Below, piece after piece: positions 49,701 through 62,796 of a DNA stretch of 64,000 nt (the stretch's first letter is position 1; each line of letters begins with the position of its first letter). Made by a program: the position numbers and the translations under genes. This DNA comes from Neodontobutis hainanensis. Its lineage: Eukaryota; Chordata; Actinopteri; Gobiiformes; Odontobutidae. The stretch spans positions 62,001-126,000 of the forward strand of contig JALDNG010000954.1 of NCBI GenBank assembly GCA_024349245.1, read 5' to 3'. The notes beneath the pieces were generated by a model that was given only the letters and a program-made list of their open reading frames with translations, was not told the DNA's origin and searched no databases.

Positions 49701-52700
49701 ATGAGTGTTTAACAACTTACATCATTCGCATCTATTAAAAATATACACAGACTTTTGAGGAATTAGTCATACTATTTTAAAAATTGATAAAAATTTTACA
49801 TCAAATCATAATTTTTTTACATTTTTTGACGTTTAATATGATTTGGAGATTCTTTGATATAATTAATCTTGTATACGGATTCAAAAATATGATTTAATTA
49901 TTTGAAATTTCAAAATTCTTACATCTTTACCAAAAAAGGTCTTGTATTGGATAAATTGTCGTAATATAAATATTTACGTTGAGAAAACATTAATTTAGTG
50001 ATCAATGAAAACAGGTAAATCATTTTGGTCTGATTACTTTTTTAAATTCGTGTAAATATAAATATTATCATTCAAAGATTTCGCATGTCCGGTTTGTATT
50101 CTTAAAATTCCTTATTTTTCATGAATTATGACATTTATCTTCATTTCTTTTGTTTTCAGTTATATCTCTGATTTATTTTAGACGGAAATGATAAATTTTT
50201 TAAGCACTTGTCAAGAGATTGTTTTTGAAATAGATTACATTTATAGTAATCAAAATTCTTTTGTTATTCTTATTTAACGATAATAACTTAAAGATATAAT
50301 GTATAAAATGATGATTTATATCGTTTTAACAAAAATCTGTATAAATCAAAGTATGTTTTAAAATAACTCTTTATATAATTTAATATATAAATGTTAAATA
50401 TGACAAAGAGTTGTTATTAATTTTGATTTATTACAAATATAAATAAAAAAAAATTACTCATAATTTAAATTCATAATGATTTAAATGTGTGATAACTTTT
50501 AAGAATTAAATATGATAAATTTTATCATCTAATTAAATATGGTCAATGAAGGTTTGTTTTAACTTAAAATTTTTATTTTTATTATCACAACAAAAATTTA
50601 AAAACAACAAATACTTATTTTTAATGAACAGAAAAAACAAGAATCTAAAATCTTGAATAAATATAAAATTTTGATAAAGAAGTCATTAACAATAACAAAA
50701 ATTTGATTTATTTGATAATATTTATAGATAAGAATGTTGTTAAAGTAAAATGAAATATTTATCAAAGATAAATAATAAAATAAACGTGAAATATCTATAA
50801 GTCATATTAAAACATACTAATTAAATGTATTTTATTTTCAACGGTTTATATTCAAAAAATATCTTGATTTAAATACAAATGGAAAGTAAAATCACATCAA
50901 AACAATAAATTGTATATTTTTCATCAAATTGCTGATGAAGTAAATTCTGAATTAACTTTTAATTATAAAGTGGTTGAATGAATAAAAATTGTTATAGATA
51001 AATTTCATTTTTAGGATTTGAATTTTTATGAACTAAAATAAGAAATTATTTTTAACAACATAAAGAGAGAGTTGAAGAATTATTTTATTTATTTTAAAAC
51101 AGGAATTCGTCAAAGGAAAAGGCGATTAATCGATATATAAACATATTAAAACTATTAACTTCAATGTTTTGTTTATATGATGTGATAATTCGAACTTTTA
51201 GATAAAAATCATTTTTAAATTTTTATATTTTTCATCAATATCTATTTATGAATGTTAAACATTTTTAATACAAATTAAATTAATATTGATAATATTGTTA
51301 TATAAAATAGAACATATACTTCAGAGATGTAATTTTTTGAGATAAATAATAATAATTAACATAAAAAATCAACTTATAAAATGTTTATATGACATATGCT
51401 GATCTGAATTAAAAATATTTTGTTTCAAGAAATGTTTCACAGTGAAATATTATTATGAAAGATATATTTATGACATTTCTCCATATTTAAAAAGCGGAAA
51501 TATTTTTATTCTTTTAGTTTTAACACATATGCTACAAATTCCAGCTTTTTTATCTTTGAGTTTAATTTTTATATATTAATAATTCTTTTATATATTTTAA
51601 AATATTAAAAATAATGTATCTACTAATGATCATGAAAATATATTTGATAAAATATATAATATATTTTTATTCAAACTCATGAGTGATAAAACTTTGTTTT
51701 TATTTTCAAAATTTCTGATATTAAAAACACTCTTTTATAATATACATTATAGTGTATTCTAAAATTTTCCAATATTTAAATTACCTCGATTCATTGTTGA
51801 TATTTTAAAAAATTTAAATAAGATAACAAGACACATGATATGCAATATATATTACTTAAAATTTAGATTAACACATTTATATATATAACATTAAAACTGT
51901 TCAATTTAATGTTAGTTAAAACTTTTAAATTTCATGATACCTTTAAAAATTGATAAATTAAAATAAATGTACTTAAACATGACAGAGATATTAGAACTAT
52001 TAACGTATTCAACATTTTGCGATGTATGTTTTATTTAAATATTTTCTTCTGTGGATCGTTTTTAATCTTTCCAGATTTAAATCAAATGATTATAATATCC
52101 CTAAAAATTCATTATTAATCAAAAATAAAAAAAATGAATGATAAAATTATGTAATATATATTCACTCGTTATTATTGAACTGATTAAATCTTTAAAAATT
52201 AATATGGAATCGAAATAATATTTAAAATCAAATTATCATAGCGTATCTATCTATTAAAGATTTTGAATTTAATAAAATTATATTCTGATAAAATAAAAAC
52301 TTATCTAAAATATTTTTGAGGATTCCTGATTTGATGCCTTTAAATATAACTCAAACAGTATAATTTATGAAGATCTTATAATAAAAAAAATTGATAACAA
52401 AAAATAAAAGGATTTAAAACATATATTAACTTTGATTTTTTGTAAAAGATTTATTTTTATTATTTTCAAAAATATTATAAGAATTACATCGTTAAAAATG
52501 TAAAAAAATGAATAACCTTATTTAGATACATCATTTTAAATTGCTAGATTAAAAATTAAACTATTTCAAAAGAAAAAATCACAATGTAAAGATTTCAAAT
52601 TTCATAAGAAAATTTGAAAATATTCCGATCATAATTTAATTATTAAATACCTAGTTTTTTTCCTTCTATTAAAAAATATAAATAAACTATTGATATTCTC

Positions 52701-53583
52701 TTTGATATAATGTCTTAGAATAAATTATATCAAAGGATACAATCTTGATATTATTTTTTTTATATTTAAGAGAATACTAATTTAAGTGCTTTTTTTGCGA
52801 TTAAAAAATAAGCAAAATAAATATTATTTTGTAACTTTATTTGATATTTCATATAAAAAAATATTTAATTAAAATTTACTAACATATTTTTGGTTATTAT
52901 AGATATTTTTAATATGGATAAAATTTAATAGCTCTTATTTAGCATCTACATATTTTTATTATTAAATTTTAACAAAATATACACATATTAATTTAACAGA
53001 GAAAATATTTCAATGATCTTTTATTGTAATTATTTTAAGAATTTTCAACAGATAAAATATTTTAAAATATTGTATCTGTTTGTGTATATAAGATATATCT
53101 GAAATGCATACATCACAAATATTTTTGAAAAATTAGTAATCCTAAAAATATTTAATTAAAACCTAATCTATTTTCAGGTAATAATTATTTTTGTGAATTA
53201 AAAATGAAATATAATACATTTATAAAATTATTAATTTTTTATCTGATTAAAATTTTCAAAATGCTATATTTTAAATTCATATTTGTCGCGATCTTTTTAA
53301 TTTGTGAAAATAGCTAGAAATACTAAAATAAGTGATTATTTAATGTTAAAATACTTGAATTTACAAACATTTTATTCGAAATAGCAATGATTTAAAATTT
53401 ATTCTTGATGATATTTAAATTTTTCAAGGATAATTAAAAAAGATTTATACCAAAATGTATTTGACTACAGTTACATCAAGAATTAGTGCCTTATTGGAAA
53501 ATTAATTCACACTAATAACTAAATATTGAAAATAAAATTAATGTTCAAGATTCTTTGCAGTAATGAATTAAAAATATGATGAA
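43746..53583. other. extremely AT-rich DNA, no supported gene
   Basis: No gene found. Open frames at 48705-48905, 48733-49023 (opposite strands) and 49266-49469 are the longest, but have no recognised family or splice context. A short perfect hairpin, AGGAAC-GTT-GTTCCT, lies at 44283-44297. Runs of A and T and simple AT dinucleotide stretches dominate. Confidence 0.4.
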
Positions 53584-53626
53584 CGAGAATGAAACAGTCG
53601 TGAAAAACTGTTTCTGCGAGTTCTCG
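53584..53626. other. GC-rich imperfect hairpin island
   Basis: CGAGAA (53584-53589) pairs with TTCTCG (53621-53626), and GAAACAG (53591-53597) pairs with CTGTTTC (53608-53614), around a 10-base loop, with a 1-by-6 internal loop between the stems. It sits in a small GC-rich island in otherwise extreme AT DNA. On the plus strand the same bases are also open from an ATG at 53577, as MMNENETVVKNCFCEFSRDP and then HIILED before TAA. It could thus be a structured RNA, a short exon, or the remains of a palindromic element. Confidence 0.4.
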
Positions 53627-53659
53627 CGTGATCCACATATTATTTTGGAAGACTAAATT

Positions 53660-55685
53660 CACTTTATAAATTTAAATAAAACTCTCGTTTCAGCTTAAAG
53701 TTCTATATATCATGAAAATATTTATTTTATGCCACCATTTATGGTAGAGATCAATTATATATTTGGTATTATTTCATAACTTAATGTTTTTAACACCTAT
53801 TGTAGCAAATCAGATATACTATTAATTTTATTTAATTCAAAAATAAATCGAATGTTTCAAACTTTTTTTTATTTTGGAACATTATTGATAAAATACAGTC
53901 ATTTTATATATTTAATCAAATTATTAAATTTTTATATGGTCTTTTAATAAATTCTTAAAAAGTATTTACTTTTCAACATTCTCGAATACAAAAAACTAAC
54001 AACCTTATTTGTATAATTTCTTATCCAAGCTTATTATATTATTTCTTAAGTGATATAAAAATGAAATCGATAATATATAAGATAATAATGTGTTACATTC
54101 ATAAGATTAAAATAAATGTTTTATATGTTTTCTCCTGATACAAAGAATTATTTCATTGACATAAGATGTTTTCACATCAATTAAGCAAAATACAAATTTT
54201 ATACAACAGTTAATATTTTTGGATTTTTACATGAAAATATCAAAAAATTTATATGTTAAAAAATAAAATATAGATTTATTTAAGCACTGTTTAGATTAAA
54301 AATTCAAAATTTTTCTTCTTTTTATTTTAATACGTTATTATCAACAGTATCTAAATATATTTAAATTATTTTATAATTTTTATTTTAAATCAAATATTTA
54401 AATTTCCGCTTCTCCAAATGATGATATTTTAATTATTTGTATTTTTAAAATTTGTTATCAGGAAATTAATTAAATAGTATTTATCATTAATAAATAAATT
54501 ATTTAAACGATTTAGATAAAAAATAATAAATTTATTCGAATTAGATATTCAAATATTTATGTTTTGTATTTAAATTTACTTTAATTTATTTAAACGAAAT
54601 GCTAAAAATATTTTAACTTGGATAATCAGTCTATTTTTTATGAACGAACTTTATAGGTCAATAAAATTTCACATATTCTTCAAACATTTACAGTTATATT
54701 TTTATCAATTTCTGTATAGGCAGATTTTAGCATAAAAATATTTTACAAAAATAATGTCACAATTTAGAGATAGAGTTAATTTAGAATAGTTGTTTTCGTA
54801 AGAATATTTAATTTTATAAATATATATTAATTATGATAAGATTAATTAATTTGATAAATATATTATAAAATCAACATTTGATTACTATAAAAATCTATAA
54901 AGTTTACATTCTTGGATATTCAACTTAGTATAATATAAATAACTATGTGCAATTGAAATCAGGTTTCATTTGATACATTCTGGTTGATAATATTTGTAAA
55001 TAATATATTTGTAACATACTAAATAGTCTTTAATTTTTCAAATCTTAGTATATTTATGATTTTTCATCAAAATAACAATTTAAATATTTTTGAATGTTTT
55101 TTATTAAAAAATAAATTAATCAAAAATGTAAAATTAAATCTTTTAGTTCTCACTAACAACAAAATAAAAATTTTTACTCCTGAGAAGTGTAAATATAAAA
55201 ATATTTAGACAGTCATAAATACATTTCGTTGATGTCAAGTTAGTATCTGTTTTTTTTAAGTGCTAGATATATTTAAAACTTTAATGGTAAAATCGTTTTT
55301 TCATAATTATTATTATTTTTAAAATAAAATATTATTTTGATAAATTTTTTATTAAAAAATATAATCATTATTTTTACTTTAAATTTTTTATTTAATATTT
55401 AATAAAACTTATATAAGTGGAAAAATATTAGTTAAACATTCAATAATATAGTCTTTTATTTATTAAAATAATTTATAGAATAAAAAAAAAGATTGAATAT
55501 TTTATCCAATTTATATTATATTCATGTTATAGATATTAAAAATGTAATAATTATTATAACATTGAATTTAATTCTGAATCAATTTATAATGGTCTAAATA
55601 TCAAAAAATTAATATTAATTTATTTGACTTTTATTTAACGTCATTATTCTTGAATATTTTTGTTTTTTTTAAACATATTTTTGAT
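53660..55685. other. extremely AT-rich spacer
   Basis: No gene, RNA or repeat is supported here. Confidence 0.4.
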
Positions 55686-55712
55686 ATATACCATTTTTTT
55701 TCAATTGCGTCA
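55686..55712 (+). repeat. left terminal inverted repeat
   Basis: 27 bp, exact reverse complement of 56971-56997; contains a run of eight T followed by CAATTGCGTCA. Confidence 0.9.
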
Positions 55713-55854
55713 CTCAAAAAACAATAATTACAAAAAGAAAAATAAATTAATAAATTAAAATTTATTGATGATTATAAGGAATTTCTGCCGCACAATTAGT
55801 TATATTTCTAATAATATGCCTAAAAAAACCCGCAATATCTTCACTTGAAATATT

Positions 55855-56823
55855 CTAACATTCAGAAAGCATTAAATCAGACAACATAATCTCCTCTCCA
55901 ACTCTTATTCTTGATCTCACATCATTTTTGATTTTCGAGAATGCATTTTCAATGGGATTTAACATATATGAGTAGGGAGATAAAAACTTATATGAAAATC
56001 CATAACATGATGTTATCCTTTCAATATCGACCCTTCTATGGATCTTCGCATTATCCAATATTAAACATGCACTTCTCATGTTCAGCTCATCTTTTAAAAA
56101 TATACACAATTCGGTCAGATAGGTATTAAATATATCCGCATTGACCGTTGAATTGGTTATCACTTTGTTGTAGCACATCCGATTGATGGACATGCTGGAA
56201 ATCATCGAAACAGAACGACCACGTACTGTAGGTGTTATTACGTTGGCCTTGGTGCCTTTTTTTTGACCTTGCTTGAGAATTTTTTATTTGAAGGTTCGCT
56301 GAAGTTTCATCAACGAAAATAGCGGAAGAAAAATCGTTTGAAAAAAAATTATTAAACCAAAGCGAATATTCTTTTCGCTGTAATATTTTATCCGGATCAT
56401 TTACTCTATCCAATTCATTATGCTTGATTTTAAAATTGATGCCCAATTCTCTTAAGCATTTATCAATTGTCGAAAGGGAAATTTTCAGATTGGGATCCCT
56501 TCGCAACAAAAATTATTTTGATTTCTTTTAGTGTCAAGTCTGGATTATTAGATATGATCTCTTCGATCGAAGAGATTATACTGTCGTTTGATACAGTCCT
56601 AATTTTCCCACCTTTTTGTTTGTTTGTCAATGTTACCAGTCTTTAAATATCTGGTAACAAATGATCTTGCAGAATTGTAATTCATCTGTACTATTTCAGA
56701 TGCTTCCTTTATTGTTTTACCTTGTTCATATAGTCGAACAAGACTTCTTCTTTTTTCATCACTATTCTTCCCATACCGTTTGTTACCAGTATCTGTAGTG
56801 TTCGAATTTTCGCTTGAGTTCAT
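55855..56823 (-). pseudogene. IS630/Tc1-mariner family DDE transposase, three frameshifts
   Basis: The minus-strand start ATG is at 56823. The first segment (56823-56599) is an N-terminal helix-turn-helix: EKRRSLVRLYEQGKTIKEAS and SARSFVTRYLKTG. The middle segment (56509-56126) continues with the second DNA-binding part and the first catalytic Asp in IFVDETSANLQ. The last segment (56205-55855) has the second Asp in CLILDNAKIHRR and the third acidic residue as Glu in LNPIENAFSKIK. So the triad is D-D-E, the IS630-like form. Frame changes occur at AAAAAGG near 56610, a T-run near 56510 and an A8 run at about 56255. All are homopolymers, so read error is a real alternative to decay. The total of about 320 residues is typical. 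It binds the terminal repeats and moves the element by cut and paste. Confidence 0.88.
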
Positions 56824-56941
56824 ATTTATCGTAAAAAGGGCTTATATATCAGAGCCGGGAAAATACGCTGAAAAACACTTTTACCAATATGAAAATAATA
56901 AATTCAATAACTTTGCAATACTATCTACCTTTTCAAAAAAA

Positions 56942-56997
56942 TTGAAAAAAATGATGCAATCGAAAAAAAATGACGCAATTGAAAAAAAATGGTATAT
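56942..56997. repeat. right terminal inverted repeat plus subterminal degenerate repeats
   Basis: The unit TGAYGCAATYGAAAAAAAA occurs imperfectly about three times up to the outer end. Only the last copy (56971-56997) is the full terminal repeat. The left end has a single copy. Confidence 0.75.
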
Positions 56998-59900
56998 CTT
57001 AAAGATATTAAATAAATCTAAAATAATTAAAAAAATTGTAACTTATAAATTAAGATTCATTAAGATTAACATTCTACATTATTAAAATGTAATATATACA
57101 TAATATTTTCAAATTTTAAATGTCTTTAACAAATAAATAAAAAAATAAAAGTCTCATTATTTTGTACATAGATAAATGTATGTTTCAAAATTTATTTTGT
57201 TTGTCTTATAAATATTAATTTCTGTTGTCTATATTTTCTCATATATATAATGTTATTATATATTTTCTTAATTGTTCATTTTCAATAAAAAAATCAATCT
57301 GTATAATTAAAATGTTATTTTAAATTTATTATATTAAGTTGCTCATATTAAAGATTCATCTTTTAATATTAATTTAATTTTTTTTTAATTTTCATATTTT
57401 ATTAAAATAAATTTATTAATTTTTACATTTTAATAATATAATTTGAACATAATATCGTTATGAAAAAATAAAAATTTGTACATTTGATCACAAAAGTAAA
57501 AAAATTTCAAAAATAGAATAATTATGAACATTATTTAAAAAAAATCATTTATAAATAAAACTGACTGAAAAATATAAATACATAGATTTTTGATGTAAAT
57601 AGATTTTAAGAATATCTTTTATTAAATGTTATTAATAAATAAAAAGGTCACAATATTGTGGGTTAAATAATTATAGATAGTTTTGTGTAAAAAAATCTTG
57701 TAATGATCAAATAAATTTTTTTATCATTCAATTTTAATTAATATCATAAAGCATTCAAATATTAAAATAACTCATAAAAAATTAAAGGAAATATTATTCA
57801 TCATGATATTCTTTAAATCATTATCATATATAGAAACGTTTAAATTTTTAAATTTAAAATGAATAATAAATATATATTTATTTTACTTTAACGAACAAAT
57901 GATTATGCATCAAAATTGTTATTTTCTGTTTTTTCAAGTAAGTTTAAATATTAAATAAAAAAATTAATGCACATTTGTAAATTATGAAATCAAATAAATT
58001 TTACTTACTTTTATACATGAAAAATTGTCTTATTTCATAACGATATTTTTATCTCTCAATTTATAGAATATTACATACACTCTAGAGATTAATATTTAAT
58101 ATATTTATTGAATTATCTTATTTTTAGTTTTAAAATAAATACCATAGATTATTTTATAATTATTTATTCTATTTATTTGACATTAAATGATTAATTTCTA
58201 AAAAAATAAATTTGGTTTTTATTCATATTTTGTTAATGAGTTTTGTATAGAACTCTTTTTTTTGTCAAAATTAAATTGATATAATAAATAGGCTGATTTT
58301 ACAGTACATTAAAGATAATTTTTTTTTAAATTAGTATGATTCAGAAGGATCTTCAGAATGAATCACACTTATGAGATAAACTTAAATTAAGACAACTTTT
58401 TAATTTTATGAAAAAATATCTCTAAATGTAACTCCAATTTATCTTTTTAAAAATTTTGTAATTCACAAAGTTATATACTGTATCAAAGAATTGATTTCTT
58501 AAAATATAAAAAGTATAAAATTTATATATTATTCTTTTGAATCTACATAAAAACAGTTTAAAAATTTTTCGTCATGCAGAATTAACGTCAAAAAGTATTT
58601 CTCAAAATTTTACAAAAACCATTTTTTAACAGTTTTACAAACATATTATTTTATAAATTTAGATCAAAAATTGTACATTTGTTGATGTATTGATAATTAA
58701 AATTATTTTTTTATAATTACAAAGCATTTTATTATGTTTAAGTTTCAATATCAATACAGCAAAAAATTTTTACATATTTATATAAATACATCAACTTATG
58801 ATTATCAAATTGGTGAAAAATTTCATAATATATAATTTATATTTGAATTTAATAGTTTTTATAAAATATAAATTCGCTAATTATTTATGTGTTTATAAAA
58901 TAAATTCATAAAATAACTGCATTTTGAATTTTGTTTCAAATGAATGATATGGAGTTTATCAATTAATAGTTATAATTTCTTATGTTTATTGATCTATGAA
59001 TCTTATTTTTTTACGTAGATTTTAAAAATCATATTTGATGAACTGTGTTTGTCAGTATCGTTCTGGTTATTAAATAAGAATCTCATTGATAAAATTTAGA
59101 GTGATTTCATTTATAACTATTTTGTATCATTGAATATTATGTTCAAATACTCCACTTTTTTTCAAGAATTAAATATATTTTTAAGGTATAGATAATATTT
59201 TGAAATTTAAAAAGTAAAAATATATCTATTTAAAGTAATTTTCTCATATATCACATTTTTAAATTTCTTTAATTATATTACGTATGCATTATATTTAAAG
59301 TATGACTTAACTGTTTTATAATTTCGGAACATTGTAAATCATATAAATAGCTGTAAACATATGATATATATGAAAAATATAGTTTAATTTAACATAATTT
59401 TAAAAATTCTATAAAATTATGATTTGAAGTGATATATTCAAAGGTAATAATCAAATGAAATTTTTTTTAGTTTTATTTATTTTATTCATAAAATTAATAT
59501 ATTTAATAACTAAGTATAAAATATTAAAATATATATAATTTAAAAAATATAATAGTTCACGATTTTGAAATAAAATTGGAGTTTTAAAAATAAATTAAAA
59601 ATATACCCATTAAAAATTTATATTTTTTTCAAAATCATTATATTTTTTTATTTATATGATTAATAAAATTTCAATTAAAATATATGTAATATAATATAAA
59701 TTAGTTATTTTTTTAAAATTAACTTTCAACTCATCTGTTTAAATTTTTTCATATACTGTTAGGTAAATATAGGTAAGTATAATATCACAGTTATTTTATC
59801 AAAGCGATCATCATTTGGTCTATATTAGTAGTTTATGCTTTCTTACTAATCATGGATACGAATAAATAATACTTTGTTTTTTCTCTAAATAAAATTTCGA

Positions 59901-60300
59901 AATAGTTCATGAACTTATAAATTTTATTTCTAAAAAATTGTCGAAATAATTGGATTATCATATTTGAAAACCACGATTAAATGATTATTCTGACAGATTT
60001 TTAAAATATATCTAAAATATAATTTTTGATAAATTTGTAAAATTATATGAAACTTCTATAGAATTATATCAAATTACTTTAAATAGAAATTTAAAATATG
60101 AATAATTTGAAAATAATAAGAAATATTTTGTGGTTTATTGAAATTTTTATGACAGAGCTTGGAAATTAATTAGATGGAGATAAATCATAAAGTTATGTAT
60201 TATAGTTTTTAATTTACAATGCGTAGTCATCTAAAATAACAACATAAACTGTGCTTTTCTCAAAAAATTTAGAATAATTTTCATCTTAAAAAAGGCTTGA
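56998..60300. other. extremely AT-rich DNA, no supported gene
   Basis: No gene, RNA or repeat is supported here. The plus-strand open frame at 56780-57085 overlaps the transposase start and the terminal repeat and is a shadow. Confidence 0.4.
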
Positions 60301-60711
60301 GTTATATATTGTTTATGTGATGATGAGGATAGACCTAAATTAAACTCGTCGTATATATCTTTATATAACTTTTTTAGATTATCTTCAAGAAAGACAACAA
60401 ATCCAAGGATCTGTTTATATATGTGCCCGAAGTATACGATTTAGAAAGTTCAGATGAGAATGCCTAGAAAAGAAAACAATACTACTAAGAGTGTATCTGT
60501 GTTTATGAAAATAAAAAATTTAGATTTTTAAGGAAAATATTCTGAAACACATGAATAAGAAATAAATTTAAATGTAAATTCCGAACTATTCTCATATGAT
60601 ATATATAAAGAATAATTCATGAAATATAAATTTAGTTTCAGATAGTGTTTGTGAATCATTGAATCTGTTTCAGTCGGCAAAGACGTCTGACGGCCTTAAT
60701 AACGTATTCTA
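60301..60711 (+). CDS. coding-like exons, unknown gene
   Basis: After a strong acceptor, AACTTTTTTAG, at 60376, phase 0 reads IIFKKDNKSKDLFIYVPEVY then DLESSDENA and a stop. A second exon after TTTAGTTTCAG at 60641 reads, in phase 1, SVCESLNLFQSAKTSDGLNN then VF before TAG. Just upstream, around 60310-60350, a segment reads YCLCDDEDRPKLNS and ends in a GTATAT donor. The residue mix is natural and the local composition is less AT-rich than before. I could not connect the pieces into one gene and do not recognise the family. Confidence 0.4.
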
Positions 60712-61236
60712 GCTATCAGCACGTAGACAACAAGATATAGTTGAATATAGTTAGACTCAAAAACGTTATATAAATTTATATTTTACATGAAAGGTAATAA
60801 AGATATGAAAACACGGTATATCTAATAGTATTAACGGTTGTTGTGGTATTTTTCTTCAGCTATCACGTAAGCTGATGTAACATAAGATAAGTTAATTTGA
60901 TGTTAAAATAAGTTTATAACTGAGACAATATAATTTTAAAGAATGGAAGTTTGAGGCAAGATTAATTATTACAAAATGATAGTGGATCATCAATATTGCT
61001 TAAATTTTAATTTATATCAAAAGACAATTATAAAAACATTTATACAATAAATATAATTTTTTACATTCAGCCATTCTAATTCTGTCATTAGATGAGTGCC
61101 AATTTAGATTTTCATTTAGGATGATTGATTCATTATAAAATTATATGTTTTTAAAATATACTTTTTATAAGATTTGATTCTTAAATTGGGTTTTTCTTAA
61201 TAAAAATTTAAACATCCCATTCTCAAACTCCGTCTC

Positions 61237-61562
61237 AGTCAAGCGGAAGAACAGCCTAAATGATTCTATGTTTCTTTTGTTTAAAATTGATTATAAAACA
61301 GTGGTTTCCAAACTTAATAAAATTATTAATGATAAAATAATGACTAATTGTGTTTTATCTCATGATCCAAATATAATTGTTGATTTATATCGTGATGTGC
61401 TCATGAAATATGAATTTTTTATCTTAAAACCTGACTATGATCATAGATTCTGTCTTCTTTTGAGGATTTATTAAAAATTGACAATAATATTCCTCTTAAA
61501 AACAACATATTAGTACCATTAATTCAAACAGAGAAATTTAAAAATTCGCGGAATGAAAAATG
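61237..61562 (+). pseudogene. protein-coding segment with one frame change, unknown family
   Basis: Following the acceptor CTCCGTCTCAG, an open frame (containing the ATG at 61268) runs to 61474. It includes KTVVSKLNKIINDKIMTNC, DPNIIVDLYRDVLMKYEFF and LKPDYDH. Another frame then continues with SSFEDLLKIDNNIPLKNNI and ends FKNSRNEK at a TGA near 61562. The two halves read as one protein of about 105 residues. It could be the last exon of a gene whose other exons lie at 60.3-61.2 kb, or a decayed copy. No domain is recognised. Confidence 0.45.
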
Positions 61563-61599
61563 ATATCCTTAAATTATATCTAAATCAACCTTAGTTAGA

Positions 61600-62796
61600 C
61601 TCATTATATTGTTTTAAAACATCAAATAATGATGACTCAACAATTTGCATCGATAAGCAGAAATAAAATAATCAGAAGAATATCGACGTGTACTAGGAAT
61701 ATGAATATATTTGAAAATAAATGAAAGTTACTGTGCTAAATAGTAAATAAAGTTAAATTTGATAAACAGTCTCAATCAAACGAGAGCAAAAGATTAATAC
61801 AAAATAAGAAAACGACATTTACGACTAAGTTTTAAATATATTCACTTCAAATTTATGTCATATGTGCTCTTTATCGCTCAATGTACATTACACAGAATGA
61901 CAGGTTCTGTATTGTAAAATGATTGATAAATTAATAATGACATTAATAAATTATATATTCGTAACATTTACGCATAATCATGTTTTTCGAATCACATATA
62001 GCAGTCATTAAAACTTTTGAAGAACCGGTAATTTGATATTTGATCTAAATGAGAATTTTTCAAATATAAATTTAATTCAAAAGAAACTTGGTTGAAGAGA
62101 AATATGCAAACGCAGATCTGATCAAAGATGAAAAATTTTCAAATTAAGTTATTCTTTTCTTCTAAGAATGAATTACATTAATTTTTGTGAGTGTGCTTTT
62201 ACCAGAGATTATTTTTAAATTATGCTTTGATTGAGACAACTTTTAAAAATTTAACTTATCAACTTGGTATATTAAGATAAAAGTAAACCGATTATCTTTC
62301 GTTTGATTCCTTGACATCTCATTTCGATTAAAATCAGGTTTAAACCTTTCATGATTTTTATAAAAATTTTGATAAACACAAATTTAAGTTGTACAGGAAA
62401 TAAAGTGATTATATCTATAAATTTTGACGTAAATACAGTTAAAAATGTTTAAACTACGATTATCAAACATAAGATTAAATAGAACCGAAATATTTCTTTC
62501 GTAAGATAAAGTTTTATAACCATCGAGTATGTTTTTATAAATTATGACTGTACAATTTAGCTTAAAAATCTCAGAAATTAATGTATAATGATCCCAGAGG
62601 ATATTTATCACAGCTTAGATATTTTTTTGAACGTATATGTAGGATAGACTAATATCTGAACATGAATTTTACAATCATTCATCGTAGTGACTCTAAATAT
62701 GTAAAGGCTTAAGCCAAGACAACAAAGAGTTTGTCTCAAGCGGAAGCACCAGTTAGCGTTGTATGAGATTTTTGTAAAAATTAATTAGTATTTCAG
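61600..62796. other. mixed stretch with short coding-like pieces
   Basis: An ATG near 61629 opens 31 codons beginning MMTQQFASISRNKIIRRIST. Near 62710-62770 all three plus frames are open (for example TTKSLSQAEAPVSVV), overlapping a motif shared with 61235-61260. An open frame on the minus strand at 62384-62611 has no recognised features. None can be assigned to a gene. Confidence 0.3.

Larger units (their letters stand above)
55686..56997 (-). mobile_element. Tc1/mariner-IS630 type DNA transposon with perfect 27-bp terminal inverted repeats
   Basis: The left terminus 55686-55712 (ATATACCATTTTTTTT and so on) and the right terminus 56971-56997 are perfect inverted copies over 27 bp. Both outer ends lie in TATA, consistent with insertion at TA and TA duplication, as known for this superfamily. 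The 1312-bp element encodes a single minus-strand transposase. Just inside the right end, the subterminal sequence repeats the core of the inverted repeat about three times (56942-56990). Confidence 0.9.
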
